From Leidyana gryllorum EB-2025a (Eukaryota; Apicomplexa), in assembly GCA_048772705.1 (NCBI GenBank), contig JBLWGC010000007.1:1-58358 (forward strand): a DNA stretch of 58,358 nucleotides, in the 5' to 3' direction. The position numbers and the translations under genes were made by a program. Below, piece after piece: positions 1-8,712 of the stretch. The notes under the pieces were generated by a model. The model saw nothing but the letters and a program-made list of their open reading frames with translations, made no database searches and was not told where the DNA came from. The first letter of the stretch is position 1; each line of letters starts with the position of its first letter.

Positions 1-2
1 CG

Positions 3-212
3 TCACTCTTCCAACTTACCGTCGACCACGTGGAGAAGAACGAAGGGCAGTGGCTACGAGAGAGGCCTTTGAATCGGGGCTGGCCCAAGGACGTTACTGT
101 GGAGGATGTCGTCTTGCAGGGGCGAGCGCGGGTGGAAGATCCGCTACGACCCACGGCGGACGGCCCGCCCGCTAAGAAGCGCCGCGCGCCCTCTAGAGTG
201 GTAATCGATTGA
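3..212 (+). CDS. 3' end of an unrecognised protein gene (partial)
   Basis: An open frame enters from the left edge and ends at TGA 210-212. About 69 residues are visible. The tail is basic and Pro-rich (PPAKKRRAPSR), which resembles a nuclear localisation signal, but that is inference. No domain is recognisable. There is an internal GTG but no ATG, so the gene, or its last exon, begins outside the window. It converges on the next gene, with about 197 bp between the stops. Whether the visible part is one exon cannot be decided. Confidence 0.45.
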   Translation, partial: SLFQLTVDHVEKNEGQWLRERPLNRGWPKDVTVEDVVLQGRARVEDPLRPTADGPPAKKRRAPSRVVID

Positions 213-409
213 GGGACGCGGCGGGAGGGGAGCTGAGCGGTCAGGCGCAGTGAGGCAAAACGCGAAGGCAATGTTATGTCGCCGACATCCTTTTAGTCTT
301 TTGTAAATAGATCAGAGCTAGTTGATAACTAATGAGCGACACGCCTATGTTGAGTAAGCCTATAGGAACCCCCGCAGCCTCGGAGGTTAACGTGAGCCAT
401 TCACACGGC

Positions 410-1756
410 TCATTCGAGAAACGTGCTTTGGACGCAGTGAAGCGGTCTTTGGCTTAGGAGGAACCCCCCGTCACGTACACTGCCGTGATTGGTCCACACT
501 TCTTCGAATCGGGTTATCTGTGTTTCAACGGGCTGATCAATCGGGAGGCGGTCGTTCACGATCAGCGTGGCACGAATGGGCCCGGTTTGGCTACAATCGC
601 TTCCCGACTCGTAGACAAGTGGCCAATCGTCAGATGTAATGGCGATTTGATCAACCGCCAACTGCACACTTGCCTCCCTCTCTCCTCCCTCCAGCTTCGT
701 GATCTGGTTGAACGCCACCATCCCTCGCGGCTGAGAAAATCCCCGGACCGAGTGATCATGCCAGCTCATCAGGCAGTTGTACGTGGTATAATACTCGAAA
801 TTCCAGTGATGGTCGTTGCCGGGCCTGCTCACAGGCGCCAGAGGCGGAAAATCGGAGTCGGAGAACCCCTGCGGGATGGGTGCAGCCTGGGGATGACTGA
901 CGGTATCCTCGTCGACGTTCCTAACACCGAATCTCCGTACGTCGGAGTTGTCCGACGACACAGCCTCCACACAATCCGCCGAGCGAGTCGCACCATCAGG
1001 GAGGCTCACCCAAGAAGAGACAGTGTGGCTCAGTTGCCAGTCCACCAAGTCGATTGGCCCACTTCGGGCGCGCCCCAGGATGCACAGCGACTTCGCAGAG
1101 ATCGCCACCCGTCCTCCCGCACAGATGATGCCACGCTGCAGAATGGAATCCGCCCCCTGCTTCCGGCCGTTGCTAACGCGCACATCGCCTGTACTCGCGA
1201 CCAACCCGTTGACCTGGTAAAAGTTATCGCACTTGATCACCACCTCCCCCTTTCCGATCTCATCGAAGGCGGCAACCATAGACTCCTTGGTCTTGTAGTC
1301 AACCACCTTTCGTGCGCTCACACTGCACGTCACCCCGTTCCACACTCGTCTGCCGGCGAGGGTCACCGCTCGACCGATCAGCCTCCCCTCGTCGTTGAAA
1401 ATCTTCACTGCCCCGACATGGAGATGCCCCGCGGATATGAACGTGCCTCTGTTAACCACCAGTTTTGAGGCTTTTAGAGACACGCCTCCCCCCGCCGAGA
1501 TCGTTCCCACGTTGGTGATGGTGGGTGCCTCGAGCACCAGAGGTTGGAGGAAAGATACGTCGGCATCGAGGTTCACGGGTTGAGTTGCTCGGACGTGGAG
1601 TCGAGCGCTGATGACCGTCGGCCGGTTGACGATCAGGCGATCCACCTCGATGGTCAGATCGCCGCTTCTGTTGGCCAGATCTCTCAAATTGATCTGTTTG
1701 GCACGAAGGAGTGGTGCCTTCTGATCAGTCGTAGTGGTGCTGTTGATTTGGTTCAT
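410..1756 (-). CDS. Filamentous-hemagglutinin-like beta-helix protein
   Basis: Single open frame of 448 residues from ATG 1754-1756. Residues ~20-250 repeat a pattern of roughly 18-22 residues with alternating hydrophobics and N-x-G turns, for example TNVGTISAGGGVSLKASK, then VVNRGTFISAGHLHVGA, then a third with IFNDEGRLIGRAVTLAG. This is the signature of the right-handed beta-helix of bacterial filamentous hemagglutinins and other two-partner-secreted adhesins. No signal peptide is evident. Residues ~250-448 are a non-repetitive tail of unknown fold, rich in Pro, Trp and His around 290-330. There is no intron in a window where most genes have them. A splice-acceptor-like CTTGCTTAG lies about 35 bases upstream of the ATG, so an upstream exon is possible. 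Beta-helix assignment is from pattern only; bacterial origin is inference. Confidence 0.6.
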   Translation of the reverse strand: MNQINSTTTTDQKAPLLRAKQINLRDLANRSGDLTIEVDRLIVNRPTVISARLHVRATQPVNLDADVSFLQPLVLEAPTITNVGTISAGGGVSLKASKLVVNRGTFISAGHLHVGAVKIFNDEGRLIGRAVTLAGRRVWNGVTCSVSARKVVDYKTKESMVAAFDEIGKGEVVIKCDNFYQVNGLVASTGDVRVSNGRKQGADSILQRGIICAGGRVAISAKSLCILGRARSGPIDLVDWQLSHTVSSWVSLPDGATRSADCVEAVSSDNSDVRRFGVRNVDEDTVSHPQAAPIPQGFSDSDFPPLAPVSRPGNDHHWNFEYYTTYNCLMSWHDHSVRGFSQPRGMVAFNQITKLEGGEREASVQLAVDQIAITSDDWPLVYESGSDCSQTGPIRATLIVNDRLPIDQPVETQITRFEEVWTNHGSVRDGGFLLSQRPLHCVQSTFLE

Positions 1757-2379
1757 CTCGAAGTTCTGTTGTGAATGATAAGTGTTCTAAGCAAGGTACT
1801 CACACAACACACACACAACACACACTACTGCACCACACACCACTGCACCACACAGTTTTCCGACTTTGTAGCACAGACATGGATCGCCGTACACGCGGCC
1901 GATACCATACGCCAGTATTCGCGTTCCTTGCAACAGGCCACCAGATCATAATTGTTACAGTAATTACCATCAGTCAATACTTTCCGATTAGCAAAGCCGT
2001 ATCCACGGCAACAGTTGGATAAGTTGTATAGCGTGTAGCCGTTGGTTAGTCGGGGTCACATTATGTTTCTCTCTTGCTTTCCCTCTCGAGCCCGCTTATG
2101 AGGTCCCCACGTTGAAAGACCCGCTGTTATTCCAAATATTGATCGGACACCACTGCTCTCGACTCGCCGGCCCCGCTCTGCTCCCATATCAGTACCTTCC
2201 AGACTGTGACCGGCACGAGTACCTCCGAATACTCTCGTTATATGGACACTGAACGCTTCCATCTGTCTCTAAACTGCTCGGAAGTGGCGTTCCGACAGCC
2301 GGAGATACAACATAGCTTTCAACGCTGAGAACTTGACATCCCAAGGGCCCTTGAACACTTACGCAACAATCCAACGTCC
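1757..2379. other. Intergenic; AC-rich simple sequence
   Basis: No convincing gene. A low-complexity stretch of CA-rich repeats with ACACA and CACCACA words lies at ~1800-1858. Right of this the sequence is unique until similarity to the tandem repeats begins near 2380. Short ORFs here show no codon pattern or similarity that I recognise. Confidence 0.6.
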
Positions 2380-2751
2380 GGCGAAGATATTGCAGCCGGC
2401 TGTCGATGTGTGACGTTCAACCCAATCGACTACCACCCCTGAGATTGACAGTGAGACAGAGACTGGAGGCACTCATTACAACACCCCTTTTCGGTAAGTA
2501 AATGGTTACAGTCCCGCCAGCCGCAGTCTGTGGATCGTTGGAATCATTTGAGCGACTTTGCCGTCTGCGGGAGAACGAGAATTCGAACAGACGAGCCCGG
2601 CCGTACGCAGTCCCGGGCGTTGGTTTTCCTGTGAGGTTTTCCTCACACGTATCCGAATGTTCAGATAGAGATTCATACAAAAACACAATGCCTACCGGCA
2701 ACATCGTGTACATCACAAACAAGCGTCCTCGCCAAAGGTCGGACCTCATTG

Positions 2752-3048
2752 AGTGTCCACCTCCGTCTTGGACACTGCTAACCACGACTGTGTGGTCCTC
2801 TATTGAGAATGCGAGGACCCAACTAGTGCCCACCAAAAGGCATTCTTCAAGAACTCGCGGTGGTGAGCAAAGCTCTTCACCTCCTTAGGGAGGTGAGTGG
2901 CTTTCACTCGCTTCGTGCTGAGAGATACGGCGACTGCGGTGGAACTTTTTAGTTCCATTGCGGTCGTTGTGTCAAGCGGGGAGAGTATTCATTAGCCGAT
3001 AGTTAGGACGTCATTTTGATGTCAGTCTGCCCCAAACAGACTGCTTTT
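2752..3048 (+). ncRNA. Candidate structured RNA, unit 1
   Basis: Hairpins seen in order: H1 2752-2759 with 2769-2776 (8 bp); H3 2794-2800 with 2813-2819 (7 bp); H4 2830-2834 with 2859-2863; H5 2876-2884 with 2889-2897 (loop TTAG); H6 2895-2899 with 2905-2909; H7 2931-2945 with 2952-2966 (15 bp, three G.U); H8 3007-3013 with 3017-3023; H9 3023-3029 with 3037-3043, followed by TTTT at 3045-3048. All wobble pairs in H5, H7 and H8 are G.U when read on the plus strand and would be A-C mismatches on the minus strand, which favours a plus-strand transcript. A splice-donor-like AGGTGAGT spans 2891-2898 inside H5. Transcription and ends are unproven. Confidence 0.45.
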
Positions 3049-3884
3049 CCTTTGTGCTTAATTACGAACCAATGTGTATATCTCCGATTATTCAAAAGCC
3101 TCCGTAACCCCTCCGCATCACTTCATCCGGTAATACTTTGCCAAGTAACAGCGGCGTCTCCGTGATAACCCTCCGCGCGATCAATCAGAATACTTTTGGA
3201 TCGGGAATCTCGATGGTCTCTTGACCTCCTCGAAAATTCCGAACGCTTTTTGGCCACTTTTGCGCAAAGCCATTGTTACTGTCTCCGTCTGATCGGGTCA
3301 CTCGCCACTTAGCCTTTGAGAGATGGACAGAACACTCAGTGCAACTCGATGAGACAGAGGCGGTGGCGTAAAGTCATTGAGAGACGGTGGTTAACGGACA
3401 GATCAGTGGCATTGGGGTTTAAAACGGAGTCTCGTTCGATAGCCGGAGACACGATTGATAGACTGACGACGGTGAGACTCCGAAAGGGGCCACCATTCGT
3501 TTGTTGGAAAGAGACGTTATAACGAGTGCTTCCAGTCTGTCTCACTCTCAATTTAAGCGATGGCGGTCGCTTGGGCCGGGCCGCACGTCAACCGGCTGCA
3601 CTATCTTTACCAAAGTTCGATCTTTGCGGGACTGTCCGAAACTGCTGACGGCCCGCAGTCTGTGGACCGTTGGAACCACTCCAACGACTATGAAATTACG
3701 GATTAATGAGATGGGGAAAACGCGTGCGACCGTAAGAGGCCACCCGCTGGATTTCCGTGAGGCTTTCCCCCACACGTGTTCGGTGTTCGTGCATCGATAC
3801 ACATCAAAAAGCATGCAGTTAGGAAACGTCGTGTTCATACGCAATCGCGGAATCCGTCCACGGGGCAGTTCGGATCCTTTTCAA

Positions 3885-4179
3885 AGTCCGCCTCCGTCTT
3901 GGACCCTTCTGACCACGACTGTGTGGTCCTCCATTGAGAATGCGAGGACCGAACTTCTGACCACCAAAAGGCATTCTTCAAGAACTCGCAGTGGTGAGCA
4001 AAGCTCTTCACCTCCTTAGGGAGGTGAGTGGCTTTCACTCGCTTCGTGCTGAGAGATACGGCGACTGCGGTGGAACTTTTTAGTTCCATTGCGGTCGTTG
4101 TGTCAAGCGGGGAGAGTATTCATTAGCCGATAGTTAGGACGTCATTTTGATGTCAGTCTGCTACCACCAGACTGCTTTT
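3885..4179 (+). ncRNA. Candidate structured RNA, unit 2
   Basis: Same hairpin series as unit 1. H1 is reduced to five pairs with a plus-strand G.U. H4 is weakened by one change. H3, H5, H6, H7 and H8 are kept. H9 pairs 4154-4160 with 4168-4174 around a different 7-base loop (CTACCAC), then TTTT. Confidence 0.42.
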
Positions 4180-5125
4180 CCTTTGTGCTTAATTACGAAC
4201 CAATGCGTATTTCTCCTATTATTCAAAAGCCTCCGTAACTCCTCCGCATCACTTCATCCGGTAATACTTTGCCAAGTAATAGCGGCGTCTCCGTGATAAC
4301 CCTCCGCGCGATCGATCTGAATACTTTTGGATCGGGAATCTCGATGGTCTCTTGACCTCCTCGAAAATTCCGAACGTTTTTTGGCCACTTTTGCGCAAAG
4401 CCATTGTTACTGTCTCCGTCTGATCGGGTCACTCGCCACTTAGCCTTTGAGAGATGGACAGACAGCGTAGTTAGTGCAACTCGATGAGACAGAGGGGAGC
4501 GGGGCAACATGGAGGGCAGATGATTGTCTGTCATACACTGAATCCAACTCTGCCGACAGAAACTTGAACTGTCCAATGAGTCAAGAAGCTTTCCGCCACT
4601 TCATTGGCGTTGACACAGCCGCCAAAGGTGGTATCCCCGTTATCCCCTCCGCCCTTTGAACCCATGTTTGGGATTGCTGCGGAACCAGAACGTGCGAGAA
4701 CCCAACTTCCTTTCCCTTCCCATTGCTTTCAGATCTCGCCGAAGCTGAGGCTTCTGCACTCTGAAGAGATCTCGGCGACGGTGTCTTCGTGCACTCTCTA
4801 TTCTTCGGAAGTCCAACGGTGTTTCAACCGTTGTTGGGACTCATCGGAGTTTCAATAGCTCTCAGATCGATTGCCACACGGCAAGCGGAGTGATGGTACA
4901 ACGAATGATCACTCTTCCCGCGAGCCACGGCTCGTGGATCATTAGATACATCGATTGACTCCGGACTTTGTCCAACGCAACATGGAACGAGGGAATCGCT
5001 GGTTTTCCCGTGAGGTTTTCCCCACAAGTGACCTTTATCGAATTGAATAGATACGAAAACTAGAATGCGCGGTACAGTCGTGTTCATACCAAACACAAAG
5101 AAACTAAAAGTTTCTAACATCATTG

Positions 5126-5421
5126 AGTGTCCGTGTCCAACGTGGACACTGCTAACCACGACTGTGTGGTCCTCCATGGAGAATGCGAGGACCCAACCTT
5201 TTGCCACCAAAAGGCATTCTTCAGGAACTCGCGGTGGTGAGCAAAATTACTCACCTCCTTAGGGAGGTGAGTGGCTTTCACTCGCTTCGTGCTGAGAGAT
5301 ACGGCGACTGCGGTGGACTTTTTAGTTCCATTGCGGTCGTTGTGTCAAGCGGGCAGAGTATTCATTAGTCCATAGTTAGGACGTCATTTTGATGTCAGTC
5401 TGCCCCAAACAGACTGCTTTT
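5126..5421 (+). ncRNA. Candidate structured RNA, unit 3
   Basis: H1 keeps seven outer pairs with a different interior. H3 is intact. H5 is the best of the five copies, 10 bp with loop TTAG. H7 has lost one A, leaving a bulge. H9 pairs 5396-5402 with 5410-5416 around CCCCAAA, then TTTT. This is the most diverged copy outside the hairpins. Confidence 0.42.
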
Positions 5422-5656
5422 GCTTTGTGCTTAATTACGAACCAATGTGTATATCTCCTATTATTCAAAAGCCTCCGTAATCCCGCATCACTTCATCCGG
5501 TAATACTTTGCCAAGTAATAGCGGCGTCTCCGTGATACCCTCCGCGCGATCGATCTGAATACTTTTGGATCGGGAATCTCGATGGTCGCTCGACCTCCTC
5601 GAAAATTCCGAACGTTTTTTGGCCACTTTTGCGCCAAGGCATTGTTACTGTCTCCG

Positions 5657-5980
5657 TGATTAGTGAAAAGGGTGTGCGTAGCCCTAGCTAGGTGTGACCC
5701 TTAGGGTTAAACTACTGCTTTGGAAGAATTTTTGTTTTTGAACTGCATGCTATGATATGATCTAGTTAGTGTTCCGGCCGGGCTAACACGGAGACACCGG
5801 GTCGACAAACACGCACGTGTGCTTCGCACGGATTAAACTTACTTCTTAGATTGAACTGCAGGATGGCCAGAGATGGACTAGGAGCAAGGCAGGTACCGAT
5901 CCAGAGGATGATCAAAGCCCTTCTGTCGACCTCCCAGCAGATCCGGCCGACAATCAACCGGTACAACTAATACCGGTTCA
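5657..5980. mobile_element. Solo LTR of an LTR retrotransposon
   Basis: The 324-bp insert begins TGATTAGT and ends CCGGTTCA, so it has TG...CA ends. It is flanked by a 5-bp direct repeat CTCCG at 5652-5656 and 5981-5985. The other repeat junctions (near 3283-3287 and 4414-4418) show the same site uninterrupted with a single CTCCG, so the empty site is visible in this window. No internal gag or pol region is present, so this is a solo LTR left by recombination. The family is not assignable. It entered after the repeat units had multiplied; the intact duplication suggests a fairly recent event. Confidence 0.85.
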
Positions 5981-6540
5981 CTCCGTCTGATCGGGTCAGT
6001 CGCCACTAAGCCTTCGAGAGACCGACAGAACACTCAGTGCAGCTCGATGAGACAGAGGCGGTGCCGTAGAATCATTGAGAGACGGTGGTTAACGGACAGA
6101 TCAGTGGCATTGGGGTTCAAAACGGAGTCTCGTCCGATAGCCGGAGACACGATTGATAGACTGACGACGGTGAGATAACGAGTGCTTCCACTCTGTCTCG
6201 CTCTCAATTTAAGAGATGGCGGTCGCTTGGGCCGGGCCGCACGTCAACCGGCTGCACTATCTTTACCAAAGTTCGATCTTTGCGGGACTGTCCGAAACTG
6301 CTGACGGCCCGCAGTCTGTGGACCGTTGGAACCACTCCAACGACTATGAAATTACGGATTAATGAGATGGGGAAAACGCGTGCGACCGTAAGAGGCCACC
6401 CGCTGGATTTCCGTGAGGCTTTCCCCCACACGTGTTCGGTGTTCGTGCATCGATACACATCAAAAAGCATGCAGTTAGGAAACGTCGTGTTCATACGCAA
6501 TCGCGGAATCCGTCCACCGGGCAGTTCGGATCCTTTTCAA

Positions 6541-6835
6541 AGTCCGCCTCCGTCTTGGACCCTTCTGACCACGACTGTGTGGTCCTCCATTGAGAATGCG
6601 AGGACCGAACTTCTGACCACCAAAAGGTATGCATCAAGAACTCGCGGTGGTGAGCAAAGCTCTTCGCCTCCTTAGGGACGTGAGTGGCTTTCACTCGCTT
6701 CGTGCTGAGAGATACGGCGACTGCGGTGGAACTTTTTAGTTCCATTGCGGTCGTTGTGTCAAGCGGGGAGAGTATTCATTAGTCCATAGTTAGGACGTCA
6801 TTTTGATGTCAGTCTGCGCCAATCAGACTGCTTTT
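6541..6835 (+). ncRNA. Candidate structured RNA, unit 4
   Basis: Very close to unit 2. H7 and H6 are intact. H5 carries a C-C mismatch, so it is weakened, and the donor-like motif is preceded by GAC instead of GAG. H9 pairs 6810-6816 with 6824-6830 around CGCCAAT, then TTTT. Confidence 0.38.
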
Positions 6836-7684
6836 GCTTTGTGCTTAATTACGAACCAATGTGTATATCTCCTATTATTCAAAAGCCTCCGTAACCCCTC
6901 CGCATCACTTCATCCGGTAATACTTTGCCAAGTAATAGCGGCGTCTCCGTGATAACCCTCCGCACGATCAATCAGAATACTTTTGGATCGGGAATCTCGA
7001 TGGTCTCTTGACCTCCTCGAAAATTCCGAACGTTTTTTGGCCACTTTCGCGCAAAGGCATTGTTACTGTCGCCGTCTGATCGGGTCAGTCGCCACTTAGC
7101 CTTCCAGAGATGAACAGAACAGTCAGTGCAGCTCGATGAGACAGATGCAGGCGTAGAGTCATTGAGAGACGGTAATTCATAGACACTTAAGAGGATTGGG
7201 GTCCAACACGGAGTCTCGTCCGATACGCGGACACACGAAAGAGCGATGGACGTACAACGGTGACACTCTCAATCTGAAGAGGCCTCAGACACGCAGAAAT
7301 CCCAATTCCAGCGGAGATATCGCAGTCGGCTGTCAGATATTCACGTGCGGCCGATGCGACTGCCCTCCCTTAATTAACAGTGAGACAAAGACTGGAAGCA
7401 GTCATTACAAAGTCTCTTTTCGGTGATTAAATGGTTACAATTCCCGCCAGCCGCAGTCTGTGGATCGTTGGAATCATTTGAGCGACTTTGCCGTCTGCGG
7501 GAGAACGAGAATTCGAACAGACGAGCCCGGCCGTACGCAGTCCCGGGCGTTGGTTTTCCTGTGAGGTTTTCCTCACACGTATCCGAATGTTCAGATAGAG
7601 ATTCATACAAAAACACAATGCCTACCGGCAACATCGTGTACATCACAAACAAGCGTCCTCGTCAAAGGTCGGACCTCATTGAAG

Positions 7685-7978
7685 GTCCACCTCCGTCTTG
7701 GACACTGCTAACCACGACTGTGTGGTCCTCTATTGAGAATGCGAGGACCCAACTAGTGCCCACCAAAAGGCATTCTTCAAGAACTCGCGGTGGTGAGCAA
7801 AGCTCTTCGCCTCCTTAGGGAGGTGAGTGGCTTTCACTCGCTTCGTGCTGAGAGATACGGCGACTGCGGTGGAACTTTTTAGTTCCATTGCGGTCGTTGT
7901 GTCAAGCGGGGAGAGTATTCATTAGCCCATAGTTAGGACGCCATTTTAATGACAGTCTGCCACAACCAGACTGCTTTT
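7685..7978 (+). ncRNA. Candidate structured RNA, unit 5
   Basis: Very close to unit 1. H3, H5 (with a plus-strand G.U), H6 and H7 are intact. H1 is shortened and H8 is altered. H9 pairs 7953-7959 with 7967-7973 around a fourth loop, CCACAAC, then TTTT. Confidence 0.4.
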
Positions 7979-8217
7979 CCTTTGTGCTTAATTACGAACC
8001 AATGTGTATATCTCCGATTATTCAAAAGCCTCCGTAACCCCTTCGCATCACTTCATCCGGTAATACTTTGCCAAGTAATAGCGGCGTCTCCGTGATAACC
8101 CTCCGCGCGATCAATCAGAATACTTTTGGATCGGGAATCTCGATGGTCTCTTGACCTCCTCGAAAATTCCGAACGTTTTTTGGCCACTTTTGCGCAAAGC
8201 CATTGTTATTGTCTCCG

Positions 8218-8712
8218 ATGCTCAGTGGCTGTTGACATCTTCAACAATTACCGAGCACGGTGCCCCGCTTTGCCACGCTATGCGCTTTCGTTATCAGCCC
8301 TGCGTCATGACGGCGTTTGAATTTAGCAGAAATCACACCCAACGGGTAGAAGTGTAGTGGCAACAATGCCATCTCAGCCGCAGCAGTCAGATCAACGTAT
8401 TGAGAAAATGGACCATAGACGGACGGTCACATCGGGTAAGAACGTTTACCGTTGGCGACGTTTATGGTTTCTGGAGTACTCTCGTCGTGCACTTTGCCTC
8501 ACGTAGTAAAGGATAAGGGTAGCAGAGCTGTATGATGGCTCGCTTCGGTATCACGGTGAAGCGTACGGGGAGACGAGTTGACGTTCGTCACCGCGGTGGC
8601 AAGAGTGTGCTGCGGGACGCAAGTTCCCTGAGTCCACGTCGTAGCAGGTTTGGGAGTGCACATGCGTGTAGATTTTGGGCAGTGCGTGGGGATTTTTTGA
8701 GGTTGAGTGCTT
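8218..8712. other. Unique spacer between array and transporter gene
   Basis: No gene that I can support. Short ORFs in both directions have no recognisable similarity. It presumably holds the promoter and 5' UTR of the transporter that starts at 8713. Confidence 0.5.

Larger units (their letters stand above)
2380..8217. repeat. Tandem array of five ~1.1 kb repeat units
   Basis: Unit limits, set on the recurring junction CTCCG|TCTGATCGGGTCA: U1 ~2380-3287 (left part diverged or lost), U2 3288-4418, U3 4419-5656, U4 5986-7074, U5 7075-8217. A 324-bp LTR separates U3 and U4. The right ~550 bases of every unit are close to identical. The left half exists in three versions: U1 and U5 match each other, U2 and U4 match each other (U4 lacks ~44 bases), and U3 is separate, giving the order A-B-C-B-A. 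ORFs of 65-172 aa cross the units in several frames but differ mostly at replacement positions, so I do not call them genes. The conserved core holds a series of hairpins, annotated separately. Confidence 0.92.

Noticed and set aside
485-1468. 327-codon plus-strand ORF antisense to the beta-helix gene
   Set aside because: A shadow frame; the minus-strand product has a regular repeat fold pattern, this one has none.
2417-2836. Minus-strand ORFs with WVLAFS.EDHTVVV in the repeat units
   Set aside because: The frame is interrupted in the B-type units and the similarity equals the DNA similarity, with no sign of codon selection.
2502-2888. Plus-strand ORFs ending in SPP-stop in each repeat unit (65-172 aa) as a tandem gene family
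   Set aside because: The shared end is explained by DNA conservation around H1-H5; most differences between units change the amino acid, lengths vary widely, and no start is shared.
5766-5966. 66-codon minus-strand ORF inside the LTR
   Set aside because: Lies wholly within the 324-bp LTR and has no recognisable product.
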